Translations under genes and position numbers: made by a program
Part shown: positions 7,361 to 17,638 of the stretch, one piece after another
Layout: each line of letters starts with the position of its first letter
Numbering within the stretch: position 1 is the first letter of the stretch
NCBI GenBank assembly: GCA_964420285.1
Contig: CAYQTE010000019.1
Span: forward strand, 13,244-77,243
DNA length: 64,000 nt
Source: CAYQTE01 sp964420285
GTDB lineage: Bacteria; Planctomycetota; Phycisphaerae; Tepidisphaerales; Tepidisphaeraceae
Direction: 5' to 3'
Notes under the pieces: generated by a model
Database searches by the model: none
What the model was told of the DNA's origin: nothing
The model's input: the letters and a program-made list of their open reading frames with translations, nothing else

Positions 7361-9709
7361 TTAGATGCCCGCCGGCGCCACTAAGTTCGTTTTCAGCGAC
7401 GGCGGCGGGTTCTTGCCCGCTTTCAGTTCGGCGATGATGGCCGCGGAGTCGTCCGCTGATTCGCTAAGCACTCTGCCGTCGGACAGCATGAACACGTTGC
7501 CGCCGCTGGAGGCCTCAGGCTTGATGTACCCAAGAACGGACAGGTTGCCCGGCTTGAGCGACGGGTCGCTGCCGAGATACACAAAATCCGTATTGGCGTT
7601 GACCCATTGCGCTTTCGCCTTGGCGTCCATCGTCTTCCATTCAGCGGGCGGCTTGGTCTTGGAATCAACCGTCAGGAACAATTCCGGCGCCATGCTGTCG
7701 TCCAAAACGGAGCCCAGGTCCGACGGGAATTTGCCGTTGCGGGCGCCCAAGACGATAGGAGCATTTAGCAGCACCAGCTTGTTGCCATTCTTGATCAGCG
7801 CCACCTGCTCGGCGTCCTTTGCTACCAAACCATCAAATGCTTTCTGGTGCTCGGCGCTGAGGGCCCCGCGAACCTGCGCGATCATCGATTGCGAAAAGCT
7901 CTGGTCCGATATTTTCGACGGGTCCGCCTTCAGTTGATCGTCGGCCGTTTTCTCGATGGCCGCGAGTTGCGTCTTCTCCGCATCGCTCAGAACGCCGAGA
8001 TCCTGCGGCAATTTTTGAAAAGTATTGTGAACGGCGGCAATGGCCTGATCGGCCGTCATCGTGGCTCCGGAACCCGCCCCGCCCGCGGGTGGGATCCCGG
8101 CCGGCGGCGTGAGCGGCGTTCCGGCGGGAGTGCCGGACGCGGGCGCAACTGCCGATTCCGGCGCGATAACGGCCGGGAGGTACGGCGTCACGTCTTTCTG
8201 GGCCGAGGCTGGCAGGCGGTTAAACGCATCCTTGGCCTTGGCCAGATGCCCGGCCTCGACGTCGGGCTTGAGTGCCGCCCAGTCCACCTGCAAATAGATC
8301 CGATGCTCCATCGCCACGTTCTTCATGTCGGCCATGTCGCGCGGAGTGGTCGCTCCGCTGGGCTTGTCCAATGTCTGGTCGGCCTGGGTGTACGCCGCCT
8401 CGGCGGCGGCCACTTCCGCCTTGTATTGCGTATCCAGCGAATCTTTCAGTCCATCCGGCAGAGTCAGCCTGGCCTTCCTGAAGACCGGCGTGGCCGTGGT
8501 TATCACACTCTGGCGGTTGGCCAGATCGGCGGCTTCGGCGGCGTGAAGATCGCCCAGCAGGCGCTGGCAATCCGATTGCTCGACCTCGTACAACTCCGGA
8601 CTGTTTTTGTCGACGCGGTTCTTGGCCGCGGCCACCGCCGGCATCAACGGGACGCTGGGGTCCGTCGGCAATGTGATCGCATTCCGCGCCATTGTGGCTC
8701 GGGCGGTGGCCATGTTGAGCTGCGTGTTCGCCTTTTGCAAATGCTCTTCGGCCGCCTTTCGCTGCTCGGCCAGATCGTTGACCTGCTTGACCAGATCGGC
8801 GGCCAGCGAATTGACCGACGGCGCATCGCCCTTGTCGTAATCCGAAATCCGCTGCTGGGCGTCGCGAACCTTGCTTTGAAGTTCGGTCCACGATAGATCC
8901 AGCCCCGCCGAGATCGAATCCATGTTCGCGATCGCCTGCTCCACGATCTGCACCTGCGCCTGCGCGATGCCCAGATTCTCAGTCAGCGGGACGAGGGCGG
9001 CCTGGGCGCTATCGACCTGAACCGAAACCCCGGCCGCCTGCTTGCGGAGATCCGACGCCTTGTTGAAATCGTCCACCGACGCCTGGCCGGTTTCGCCCTC
9101 GGACCGACGCTCCAGTTGATCCGCCGCGGCGATCATGTCGTCGTGTTGCTTCTGCAAACCCTGCTGTTGCGCCTTGTTATCATTGATCGCGGCCGACAGG
9201 CGCGCGATATCGGCCTGGGCCTTGGCCAGCGTCGGAATCGGATCCTGATCGTGCTTGTACCACACCGCCACCGTCGCGCTGCCGATGGCGCTCTGCTTGT
9301 CGGCGGCCAGGCGGGTCTTCTCCCGGCCGGGATCGGCCGCCGTCCACGCATCCACCACCGTCTGTTCGCCGCGGATATTGTTCACCAGTCGGGCGATATC
9401 GCTGGTGAGGCGGTTGGCCTCAACCCGGCCGCGATTGATCTGGTCGATCAGGTCCACCGCCGTCTGCCAGTGGTTCCTGGCGCTGGCCTCCAGCGCGATG
9501 GCCTGCTGAATGGGAGATGCGTTGACGTTGGCGGCGGCCTTGTCGTACAGCGCCTGAGCCGCGGCCGGCTTGGCCGCCCGCGCTTGATCGATCGTCGCCT
9601 GCACCTGCTGGTCGATCTGCCGCGTGGGATCCTCGCACCCGGCCACCAGGCCGATGCCGCAACAAACCGCCCAACTCACCAGCCCTGCTCGCCAGACCCG
9701 ATTGTGCAT
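7361..9709 (-). CDS. Large coiled-coil lipoprotein
   Basis: 782 residues from ATG 9709, with AGGAG upstream; an ATG eight codons earlier is less likely. The leader ends in a lipobox (GLVAGC), so Cys near residue 24 should be lipidated. Residues ~25-400 are Ala/Gln/Asp-rich helices with heptad character (repeated QQVQATIDQARAAK- and AEEHLQKANTQLN-like stretches). A Pro/Gly linker (TPAGTPLTPPAGIPPAGGAG) precedes a C-terminal domain that ends in VNTQ-type beta content and FMLSDGRVLSESADDS, reminiscent of pilin-like or H-X9-DG-type C-termini but not diagnostic. It is probably a periplasmic scaffold. First gene of an operon with the small membrane protein and the DUF192 gene. Confidence 0.7.
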   Translation of the reverse strand: MHNRVWRAGLVSWAVCCGIGLVAGCEDPTRQIDQQVQATIDQARAAKPAAAQALYDKAAANVNASPIQQAIALEASARNHWQTAVDLIDQINRGRVEANRLTSDIARLVNNIRGEQTVVDAWTAADPGREKTRLAADKQSAIGSATVAVWYKHDQDPIPTLAKAQADIARLSAAINDNKAQQQGLQKQHDDMIAAADQLERRSEGETGQASVDDFNKASDLRKQAAGVSVQVDSAQAALVPLTENLGIAQAQVQIVEQAIANMDSISAGLDLSWTELQSKVRDAQQRISDYDKGDAPSVNSLAADLVKQVNDLAEQRKAAEEHLQKANTQLNMATARATMARNAITLPTDPSVPLMPAVAAAKNRVDKNSPELYEVEQSDCQRLLGDLHAAEAADLANRQSVITTATPVFRKARLTLPDGLKDSLDTQYKAEVAAAEAAYTQADQTLDKPSGATTPRDMADMKNVAMEHRIYLQVDWAALKPDVEAGHLAKAKDAFNRLPASAQKDVTPYLPAVIAPESAVAPASGTPAGTPLTPPAGIPPAGGAGSGATMTADQAIAAVHNTFQKLPQDLGVLSDAEKTQLAAIEKTADDQLKADPSKISDQSFSQSMIAQVRGALSAEHQKAFDGLVAKDAEQVALIKNGNKLVLLNAPIVLGARNGKFPSDLGSVLDDSMAPELFLTVDSKTKPPAEWKTMDAKAKAQWVNANTDFVYLGSDPSLKPGNLSVLGYIKPEASSGGNVFMLSDGRVLSESADDSAAIIAELKAGKNPPPSLKTNLVAPAGI

Positions 9710-9906
9710 GGAGAACACTCCTGGCCAGCCCATACCTGCGGGCTGCGGCCATCCGCCAACCCCTCACTTTCGCCAGTGGATTGTGACGATCGGACATAGT
9801 AAAGTCAAACGCAAGTCCGGCGTGCGACGGGTCGCTGAAAAACATCAGACCGCTCGCGACCGGGGCGGTGTTTTATTGGCCGATCCGGGAGCGGCGACGC
9901 TGTTTC

Positions 9907-10671
9907 ATGACAAACGATTCCGCCAGCACGACCGATTCTTCGGCCCTTGAAGCCGATCCGGCGCCGCCGTCCCCGCCCCAGCCCGCGCGGTCGGCCGCCG
10001 CGGAGCCCGCCGTTCCAATGCTGCCCGTCGTCGAACATCAATCGGCGCAGCTTCCGCCGCCGCTGGCCGTCGCGCAGCCAATCGTCGCGCCGGCCGCCGC
10101 GCCCGCGATCGCCAGGCCAGCCGGTCTGGTTGAGGGTTCACTGCAGGGCACAATGGCACTGGCGATCATCATGGCGTATCTGTGCCTCGGCCTGGCGTTG
10201 GCGTGGGGATTTCAACAAAGCCGACAACAACAGATCGCCAAGGCCCATACCGAGCAGGAACGGCTGGCCGCCGATCGCATTCTCGCCCAGCAGGACGATC
10301 TCGGCCGGTTCCTGGCCCAACACGCCACCATCTCCATTCCCCTGACCGGCGCCACGGGTGGCCCCGTTCCCTCGGCCACCGTGGCATGGAACAAGGACCG
10401 CGGCGACGGCGTGCTTTTCTGCGACGGCCTGGAAAAGCTCCTGCCGCCGCGCACCTGCCAGCTTTGGTTCAAGAGCCCGACAGGCACCGCCTGCGCCGCC
10501 CGCGTCGATCCCATCGCCGGCCAGGACATCTACCGCTTCCACATCGACGGCCCGGATGTCGATCCCTCGGAGATCATCCTCACGCGCGGAACACCGGCGG
10601 CCGATTTCGCCCACATCGACTCCACGGCCGTCTTGGCCCGCGGCGGGCGAACGGGCTCGTCGGCAAATTAA
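9907..10671 (+). CDS. Single-pass membrane protein with RskA-like anti-sigma C-terminal domain
   Basis: 254 residues from ATG 9907. An Ala/Pro-rich cytoplasmic N-terminus (residues ~15-85) is followed by one membrane helix (TMALAIIMAYLCLGLALAWG), a short coiled coil (QEQERLAADRILAQQDDL-like) and a C-terminal domain with LPPRTCQLWFKSPTG. The strand LPPxxxYQLWxx is typical of RskA/anti-sigma-K extracytoplasmic domains. No zinc-finger anti-sigma motif or adjacent sigma factor is visible, so a regulatory role is uncertain. Two stretches of this gene (around 10261-10343 and 10486-10520) reappear as degenerate copies in the decayed tract at 11137-11397. Confidence 0.6.
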   Translation: MTNDSASTTDSSALEADPAPPSPPQPARSAAAEPAVPMLPVVEHQSAQLPPPLAVAQPIVAPAAAPAIARPAGLVEGSLQGTMALAIIMAYLCLGLALAWGFQQSRQQQIAKAHTEQERLAADRILAQQDDLGRFLAQHATISIPLTGATGGPVPSATVAWNKDRGDGVLFCDGLEKLLPPRTCQLWFKSPTGTACAARVDPIAGQDIYRFHIDGPDVDPSEIILTRGTPAADFAHIDSTAVLARGGRTGSSAN

Positions 10672-10674
10672 AGT

Positions 10675-10703
10675 TTGATCCGCGTTAGCACCAAACGTAT
10701 TAT
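10675..10703 (+). promoter_or_regulatory. Sigma-70-like promoter of hicBA
   Basis: TTGATC (10675-10680), a 17-base spacer and TATTAT (10698-10703) match the housekeeping consensus well. The -10 ends only 6 bases before the hicB ATG, so transcription should start at or next to the start codon, giving a leaderless mRNA. HicB proteins commonly autoregulate, so an operator would be expected here, but I see no clear palindrome. Confidence 0.55.
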
Positions 10704-10709
10704 TGAGCC

Positions 10710-10910
10710 ATGAGCAAGTATCGCGTCACATTGATCGAACATGACGACGGCGTTTCCGTAAGCTGTCCCGCGCTCAAAGGCTGCCATTCGCAGGGACGCA
10801 CGCGTGAAGAAGCTCTGAAGAACATTCGCGAAGCGATTCAGGAATGGCTCGCGGCCGAGGCCGAGGAATCGAAGATCTTCAAGGTGACCGAAGCCGAAGT
10901 CATGGTCTGA
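10710..10910 (+). CDS. hicB: HicB family antitoxin
   Basis: 66 residues with the HicB partial RNase H-like fold: YRVTLIEHDDGVSVSCPALKGCHSQGRTREEALKNIREAI, in which the P-x-L-x-G-C-x-S-x-G segment and following helix define the family. It neutralises the HicA mRNA interferase encoded 1 base downstream (TGA-T-ATG), in the hicB-hicA order. There is no C-terminal DNA-binding domain, so this is the short HicB form. The last 66 bases of the gene (from 10846) are repeated exactly at 11736-11801. Confidence 0.9.
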   Translation: MSKYRVTLIEHDDGVSVSCPALKGCHSQGRTREEALKNIREAIQEWLAAEAEESKIFKVTEAEVMV

Positions 10911-10911
10911 T
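10846..10911 (+). repeat. 66-bp exact direct repeat, copy 1 (3' end of hicB)
   Basis: The 66 bases from 10846 to 10911, covering the last codons and stop of hicB, are identical to 11736-11801. The absence of any mismatch contrasts with the diverged copies of other fragments nearby and implies a recent duplication or gene-conversion event. Confidence 0.9.
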
Positions 10912-11124
10912 ATGCCGAAAATTCCCGGCATCCGGCATCAAGACGCCATTCGCGTATTTGAGAAGCTTGGATATCGCATCATCCGGCAAGGCGGGCACGT
11001 CGTCATGTCCAACGGTGAAACGCGCCTGATAATTCCGCGCGCAAATCCGATCGACCCGTACACCATGGGCGGCATCGCCCGCGATGCCGGCCTGACCCCG
11101 GACGAATTCCGGAAGTTGACATGA
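10912..11124 (+). CDS. hicA: HicA family mRNA interferase toxin
   Basis: 70 residues. The dsRBD-like HicA fold is evident: a helix DAIRVFEKLGYRIIRQ, then GGHVVMS carrying the catalytic His (family motif GSHH), strands ending LIIPRAN, and a C-terminal helix with GGIARDAGLTPDEFRKL. HicA cleaves mRNA and is neutralised by HicB, the gene immediately upstream. Length is normal and no key residue is missing, so the module looks functional. Confidence 0.9.
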   Translation: MPKIPGIRHQDAIRVFEKLGYRIIRQGGHVVMSNGETRLIIPRANPIDPYTMGGIARDAGLTPDEFRKLT

Positions 11125-11136
11125 GGCGCGCGGGCG

Positions 11137-11397
11137 GCACGCTCTGCGCCGCGCGCATCGATCCACCCGCTGGGCGTAGCCCGTTGCAAATCTGACGGCC
11201 AACGCCGTTAAGCATATTCGAGGGGCGTTATGTCCAACCCACCGATCCTCGACTACGGCAAACAACCCCGCCGCCACGGCTGGTTGAGACGCGCGGCGAT
11301 TGTAGTTGTCACGGCGGCTGGCCGCCGATCGCATCCTCGACCAGCGGGACGATCTCGGCCGGTTCCTAGCCCAACGCGCCATTGTGTCCATTTCCCT
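11137..11397 (+). pseudogene. Mosaic of gene remnants, including a diverged fragment of the RskA-like gene
   Basis: No intact gene fits 11125-11495. Bases 11137-11175 resemble the TACAARVDPIAG-coding part of the RskA-like gene (near 10486). Bases 11230-11310 read as a fresh start (MSNPPILDYGKQPRRHGWLR plus a hydrophobic stretch), a typical membrane-protein N-terminus. Bases 11315-11397 match 10261-10343 with about ten mismatches and in another frame encode LAADRILDQRDDLGRFLAQ, against LAADRILAQQDDLGRFLAQ in the intact gene. Mismatches are largely conservative at protein level, so a paralogue once existed here and has since been broken. Confidence 0.65.
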
Positions 11398-11495
11398 AGT
11401 CGGCCTTATTGCCGACACAGCAACGTCCGGCATGCTCCGTGGTTGCAGAACGAAATCTGTTCTATTCCCGGGCAAGACAGGGTATAAATGGCGGC

Positions 11496-11714
11496 ATGAG
11501 ATCATTCACTGCCATTATTCATCAAGGCGAACCGGCGGAAGGCGGGTTTTGGGCAACGTGTCTGGAGGTTCCCGGCGCCAACGGACAGGGCGAGTCCAAA
11601 GAAGAATGTCTGGCAAACCTCAGGGAAGCCATCCAACTCTTGCTGGACACCGGGCGAGAAGAAGCTTTCCGGCTCGATCCCTTGGCGGAAACGGCGGAAC
11701 TGCTGCTGGCATGA
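11496..11714 (+). CDS. Second HicB-like antitoxin (partner lost)
   Basis: 72 residues from ATG 11496. FTAIIHQGEPAEGGFWATC, then EVPGANGQGESKEECLANLREAIQLLL, is the HicB core with the P-G-x-x-x-Q-G loop. TATAAA at 11483-11488 lies 7 bases before the start, suggesting leaderless expression. Its stop overlaps an ATG (11711) that begins what should be hicA, but that frame is truncated (see 11711-11800). The antitoxin therefore appears orphaned and may persist as a passive remnant or act on a toxin elsewhere. Confidence 0.8.
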   Translation: MRSFTAIIHQGEPAEGGFWATCLEVPGANGQGESKEECLANLREAIQLLLDTGREEAFRLDPLAETAELLLA

Positions 11715-11800
11715 AGAAGGGGGGAGAATTGACACGGCTCGCGGCCGAGGCCGAGGAATCGAAGATCTTCAAGGTGACCGAAGCCGAAGTCATGGTCTGA
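11711..11800 (+). pseudogene. Truncated hicA start fused to the copied tail of hicB
   Basis: A 29-codon frame begins with ATG 11711 in a 4-base overlap with the second hicB. The first residues (MKKGGELTR) look like the N-terminus of HicA proteins. From 11736 the sequence becomes the exact 66-base copy of the first hicB's 3' end, in frame, ending at the same stop. The catalytic GSHH region is absent, so no toxin can be made. Confidence 0.7.
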
Positions 11801-11801
11801 T
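11736..11801 (+). repeat. 66-bp exact direct repeat, copy 2
   Basis: Identical to 10846-10911 and lying 890 bases downstream. It replaces the body of the second hicA gene. The breakpoint falls within ACACGGCTCGCGG; the other end lies right after the stop codon. Confidence 0.9.
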
Positions 11802-11871
11802 TTGCAATAGTCAGCACATCGCACAGCGGATACAATACCCTCGGAATCGGGTACCTTTGAAGGGAGCGCAC

Positions 11872-12303
11872 ATGCCGCTACAACTTGCCAACGAGCCGAC
11901 ACACAGGAACCCCCTGCCTCCCAATCAGGTCACTCGCATCATCGACCAGTTGCAGAAGGGATACAATAATTTCTTCCCCTCCGAGGTCTGGGCCCCCAAC
12001 GTCAATCTGTACGAGACGGAAACATCCTATCAGGTCTGCGTCGATCTGGCCGGCGTCGATAAATCCAAGATCGACATCGACGTGGTCGATTCGCGGCTGA
12101 CCATCCGCGGATCGCGGGCCGTCCCCTGCCGCGACGAAAGCGACGCCGAAGGAAACACCCGCCGCACTCGCGTGCATCTCATGGAGATCGATCACGGCGC
12201 CTTCACCCGCGAGGTCGAGCTTCCCGAGGATGTCGTATCGGCCGATATCACCGCCGCCTATCACAACGGCATGCTCTGGGTCGAACTGCCCCGTAAACAT
12301 TAA
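11872..12303 (+). CDS. Hsp20/alpha-crystallin family small heat-shock protein
   Basis: 143 residues from ATG 11872, preceded by AAGGGAG. The alpha-crystallin domain runs from about residue 38 (APNVNLYETETSYQVCVDL AGV) to the end, with the strand ITAAYHNGMLWVELPR near the C-terminus matching the family A-x-x-x-N-G-v-L motif. Such ATP-independent chaperones hold unfolding proteins in the cytoplasm. It lies 42 bases before lon, so chaperone and protease are probably co-transcribed. No CIRCE element is seen; TACAAT at 11831-11836 is a possible -10. There is no C-terminal IXI extension, which may limit oligomerisation. Confidence 0.9.
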   Translation: MPLQLANEPTHRNPLPPNQVTRIIDQLQKGYNNFFPSEVWAPNVNLYETETSYQVCVDLAGVDKSKIDIDVVDSRLTIRGSRAVPCRDESDAEGNTRRTRVHLMEIDHGAFTREVELPEDVVSADITAAYHNGMLWVELPRKH

Positions 12304-12345
12304 TGTCCTCACCCTTACCACGCCACGGAACCGGCGGAGCTTCTC

Positions 12346-14922
<2,577 letters not shown>

Positions 14923-14934
14923 GGATCATTATTG

Positions 14935-15291
14935 ATGGATCACCCCTACACCGTGCAGCAGATCGATGGTTTCACGATCGTAGAGCTTCAGACCCCGTCA
15001 CTGCTCGACCCCGTCCTGCTGGCCGACCTGGGCGATAAATTCTACCATCTGGTCGATGAGGAGGACCGCCGCCTGCTGGTCCTGGATTTCGATCGCGTCC
15101 AATACATGTCCAGCCAGGCCATCGGCATCGTCATCACCCTGCAAAAGAAACTCGCCGCCCTCCCGCACGGCCGGCTCATCCTCTGCGGCGTCGGCGAAAA
15201 GCTCTCCGAACTGATCAAGATCACCAGGCTCGATCGCATTCTCACGATCAAGCCGTCACAGAAGGAGGCGATCAAGGTACCAAAGTCATAA
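14935..15291 (+). CDS. STAS-domain protein (anti-anti-sigma factor-like)
   Basis: 118 residues from ATG 14935 with AAGGA nine bases upstream; a TTG three bases earlier is possible. The STAS fold is visible: FTIVELQ, then LLVLDFDRVQYMSSQAIGIVI with Ser-Ser at the usual phosphorylation site, and a C-terminal helix after LILCGV. The family binds anti-sigma kinases until phosphorylated, or senses ligands in transporters. It begins 12 bases after lon, so may be co-transcribed. A SpoIIE-type phosphatase in the window (5306-6259) is a possible partner, unproven. Confidence 0.85.
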   Translation: MDHPYTVQQIDGFTIVELQTPSLLDPVLLADLGDKFYHLVDEEDRRLLVLDFDRVQYMSSQAIGIVITLQKKLAALPHGRLILCGVGEKLSELIKITRLDRILTIKPSQKEAIKVPKS

Positions 15292-15302
15292 AAAGGCGAA
15301 TA

Positions 15303-15461
15303 AACCGCTAAGACGCCCAGACGCAGAGGTTCGAACTACGCCAAGACATGTCCAGGCGCATGGCGGCGTTTCGACCTCTTGACGGTTACCGAATATTGTT
15401 CTGCGCTCCTATCCAAATAAACCTTCGCGGATTTCCCCTTAGCGGCTTGGCGCCTTTGTGG
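15303..15461. repeat. Imperfect inverted repeat (AACCGCTAAGACGCC family)
   Basis: The arm at about 15303-15329 (AACCGCTAAGACGCCCAGAC...) is roughly the reverse complement of 15437-15461 (CCTTAGCGGCTTGGCGCC...). The two flank ~110 bases of non-coding DNA between the STAS and ACT genes. Related words (TTGGCGTCTTGGCGGCTTA) occur at 60357-60382, so this is a dispersed family in this genome. Confidence 0.6.
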
Positions 15462-15492
15462 TAGATTCGCATTTCCGGAGGGCCATTGCACC

Positions 15493-15963
15493 ATGTCACA
15501 ATCCACCCAAAACATCGTCACCGCCACGCAGTTCAGCGTCTTCCTCATCAACCGCCCCGGCGTTCTGGCCATGGTCACCCGCGCCCTGGCCGAGGCGCAC
15601 ATCAATATCGTCGCCATGACCCTGGTCGATTCGCAGGAGCACGGCGTGCTCCGCGTGGTCGCCGTCGATCCCGCCGCCACCCGCGCCGTCCTGGCCAAAC
15701 TCAATCTCCCCATGACCGAAACCGACGTGCTGTGCCTGGCTCTCAGCAACCGCCCCGGCGCCCTGTCCGATATTGCAACCCTGCTGGGCCAGAACCACAT
15801 CAACATCAATTACGCCTACTGCACCAGCGGCGCCCCCAACGGCCGCACCACCGGCATCTTCAAGGTCGCCGACCCCCGCAAAGCCGTCCACCTGCTGGCC
15901 AAAACCTCCGAAAGCCACAAGGAACCAAATTTGCATCGCATGCGCGGCAAGCGCGGCGCGTAA
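15493..15963 (+). CDS. Tandem ACT-domain protein
   Basis: 156 residues with two ACT modules. The first (about 13-65) has SVFLINRPGVLAMVTRALAEAHINIVAMTL; the second (about 78-140) has LALSNRPGALSDIATLLGQNHINI. Each shows the ACT signature of a strand, Arg-Pro-Gly, a helix, then a strand. ACT domains bind amino acids and regulate metabolic enzymes; stand-alone double-ACT proteins are typically allosteric sensors or acetolactate-synthase-like regulators. GGAGG at 15476 gives a ribosome site. The ligand is unknown. Confidence 0.85.
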   Translation: MSQSTQNIVTATQFSVFLINRPGVLAMVTRALAEAHINIVAMTLVDSQEHGVLRVVAVDPAATRAVLAKLNLPMTETDVLCLALSNRPGALSDIATLLGQNHININYAYCTSGAPNGRTTGIFKVADPRKAVHLLAKTSESHKEPNLHRMRGKRGA

Positions 15964-16056
15964 CGGATTCGCGGCTGCCGTGTCCGCCGCCAAGACTCGA
16001 ATCGTTCGCAGCGAAATTGCCTCGCACGCCTGCATGAGACGTGATAGGATAAGGGC

Positions 16057-16341
16057 ATGGCCAAACAAGCACTGCCCGAGATTCCCGTCACTCTGCGCCT
16101 GTCCAAGCATGCGCAGGGCACGCTCGTCGAACGCGCGACAGCGGCTGGCCAGCCGCTCAGTGAGTACATCGCGACGCTGGTGGAATCGTTCGTGGAATCG
16201 CCCCGCACCATCGCCCAAATCAGCGGCCCGGTCTACCAGCGGTTCCTCGACAGCGGAACCACCGACGAACAACTTTCCGAAGAACTCGAGAAGGCCAAGC
16301 ACGAAATGCGGGCCGAGCGTCGCGGCCGGCGAGCCTCATGA
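16057..16341 (+). CDS. Putative antitoxin of PIN-type toxin-antitoxin module
   Basis: 94 residues. The N-terminus has VTLRLSKHAQGTLVERATAAGQPLSEYIATLV, a strand-helix-helix of ribbon-helix-helix (CopG/Arc) type. The C-terminal half is charged (EELEKAKHEMRAERRG), typical of a toxin-wrapping tail. Its stop overlaps the toxin start by 4 bases (ATGA at 16338). TAGGAT at 16045-16050 lies 6 bases before the ATG, indicating a leaderless message. RHH antitoxins bind the operon promoter with the toxin. Confidence 0.75.
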   Translation: MAKQALPEIPVTLRLSKHAQGTLVERATAAGQPLSEYIATLVESFVESPRTIAQISGPVYQRFLDSGTTDEQLSEELEKAKHEMRAERRGRRAS

Positions 16342-16826
16342 CGCAGGCCCCGCCAAGAGTCGAGTTCGATTGCAACATCTTCGTTCAGTCCCTCATCAAT
16401 TTGAACGGGCCGGCAGGGCGTTGCATTGAAAAAGCAAAAGAGCGAAGCGTCCTGCTCTTCGTTTCCCCATACGTGCTGGCGGAGATCCGCGAGATTCATT
16501 TGAAGACACCGGCCAAATACGGCATCACTGCAGCACAGACGGATGAGTTGGTTCGTGCCATCACATCGTTCGCACTCATCGCGACAAATGTTCCCAGGGT
16601 CTACCGCCATCCCCACGATCCGGACGATTCGCATTACGTGAACCTCGCCCTCAAGACGGGCGCTCGGCTCATCGTCAGTCGTGACAAGCATCTGCTTATG
16701 CTGGTGGATTCCGCTCACAAGGATGCCCGGCAATTCCAGGCCCGGTTCCCCAGCCTGAGAATTCTCGACCCTGTTCAGCTTCTTCGCGAATTGGAATCGC
16801 CCGCGCGAACCGAGGAGACCCCTTAG
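16338..16826 (+). CDS. PIN-domain toxin (putative toxin-antitoxin RNase)
   Basis: 162 residues with a PIN nuclease fold. The first acidic residue is in VEFDCNIFVQS, a second in YVLAEIREIH, and further ones in PDDSHYVNLALKTGARLIVSRDKHL, the D-D-x-x-x-x-L-A-x-x-x-x-A block of the COG1569 PIN toxins. These residues coordinate Mg for cleavage of RNA. Partner antitoxin lies directly upstream with a 4-base overlap, giving a complete module. Confidence 0.85.
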   Translation: MTQAPPRVEFDCNIFVQSLINLNGPAGRCIEKAKERSVLLFVSPYVLAEIREIHLKTPAKYGITAAQTDELVRAITSFALIATNVPRVYRHPHDPDDSHYVNLALKTGARLIVSRDKHLLMLVDSAHKDARQFQARFPSLRILDPVQLLRELESPARTEETP

Positions 16827-16921
16827 GCCCGAGGTCCGTTCTGTTTCGTCTCGACCGTCAGCTTATCGAGTCCCACGTTATCGGAATTGAATCGCCTTTT
16901 GCAGGGGACTTGGCCCCGGCG

Positions 16922-17629
16922 TCATGTCAGGGGAAGAATCGCTCCGCTTGGCATGATAAAAGTGCAGACATAGTCGTTTGTGCCCTCCTTACCGTGATCC
17001 TTCATCAAAATATCCCCCCGCGTTGCCAAGTACGAAGCCACGCTCGCGTCCATTATGCTTATCGGCGTTCCGGCCCTCTTGGGTATTCTTCGATACGCGA
17101 TATCGTGGAACGCCTGTATTTGTTTCTCCTGGCACTGTTCGGGCGTTCGGCTAAAGAAGATTCTGGAGAAGGGGCGTCTCTTGAACCTGGAAAGTCCGGC
17201 GACGACAATCGAGTCGTTCGCCATCGCCCCAATGCTGGTGGCCCGCCAATAGCGCTGACCGTCCTTTCGGACCACCGGAACAATTGCACGCAATACGGAT
17301 CCCCTGTCAGCCAACTCCAAGCCGTATTTTTGCTCGTAGGTCTCCCAAAGCGGGAAATTGGGGTCAGCCGACACTTCAGCAATAAAGATATACGAATGGA
17401 AGCCCTGTGAAACCAGCGTTCTGTCGACGAATCGCTGGCTTTCCTCAAACGCATCCCACTCGTTCCGCTCATAGGCGACGCTCTGGCCGCTGGCCGTGAT
17501 GCAAACGATGTCTACAAAGAGGTCTTGCGGAATCGGTGACCCCATTTCCGCGCGTTCCAACGCGTCGTCGCACAGTATTTCGGACGACGCCAATTGGTGA
17601 TGACGAATTGTTGAGAGTGCCGCGGCCAT
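16922..17629 (-). CDS. Hypothetical protein (235 aa)
   Basis: A 235-residue soluble protein without signal peptide. Visible features are the acidic strand LFVDIVCITASGQSVAY, SYIFIAEVSADPNFPLWETY, and a C-terminal KDHGKEGTNDYVCTFIMPSG. The region PEQCQEKQIQAFHDIAYRR gives an amphipathic helix. No family is recognised. It is convergent with the PIN toxin gene and lies 9 bases downstream of the first GH28 gene in the same direction, so it might be co-transcribed. Codon pattern looks coding (both ends well behaved), but the function is unknown. Confidence 0.55.
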   Translation of the reverse strand: MAAALSTIRHHQLASSEILCDDALERAEMGSPIPQDLFVDIVCITASGQSVAYERNEWDAFEESQRFVDRTLVSQGFHSYIFIAEVSADPNFPLWETYEQKYGLELADRGSVLRAIVPVVRKDGQRYWRATSIGAMANDSIVVAGLSRFKRRPFSRIFFSRTPEQCQEKQIQAFHDIAYRRIPKRAGTPISIMDASVASYLATRGDILMKDHGKEGTNDYVCTFIMPSGAILPLT

Positions 17630-17638
17630 CGCTGCACA

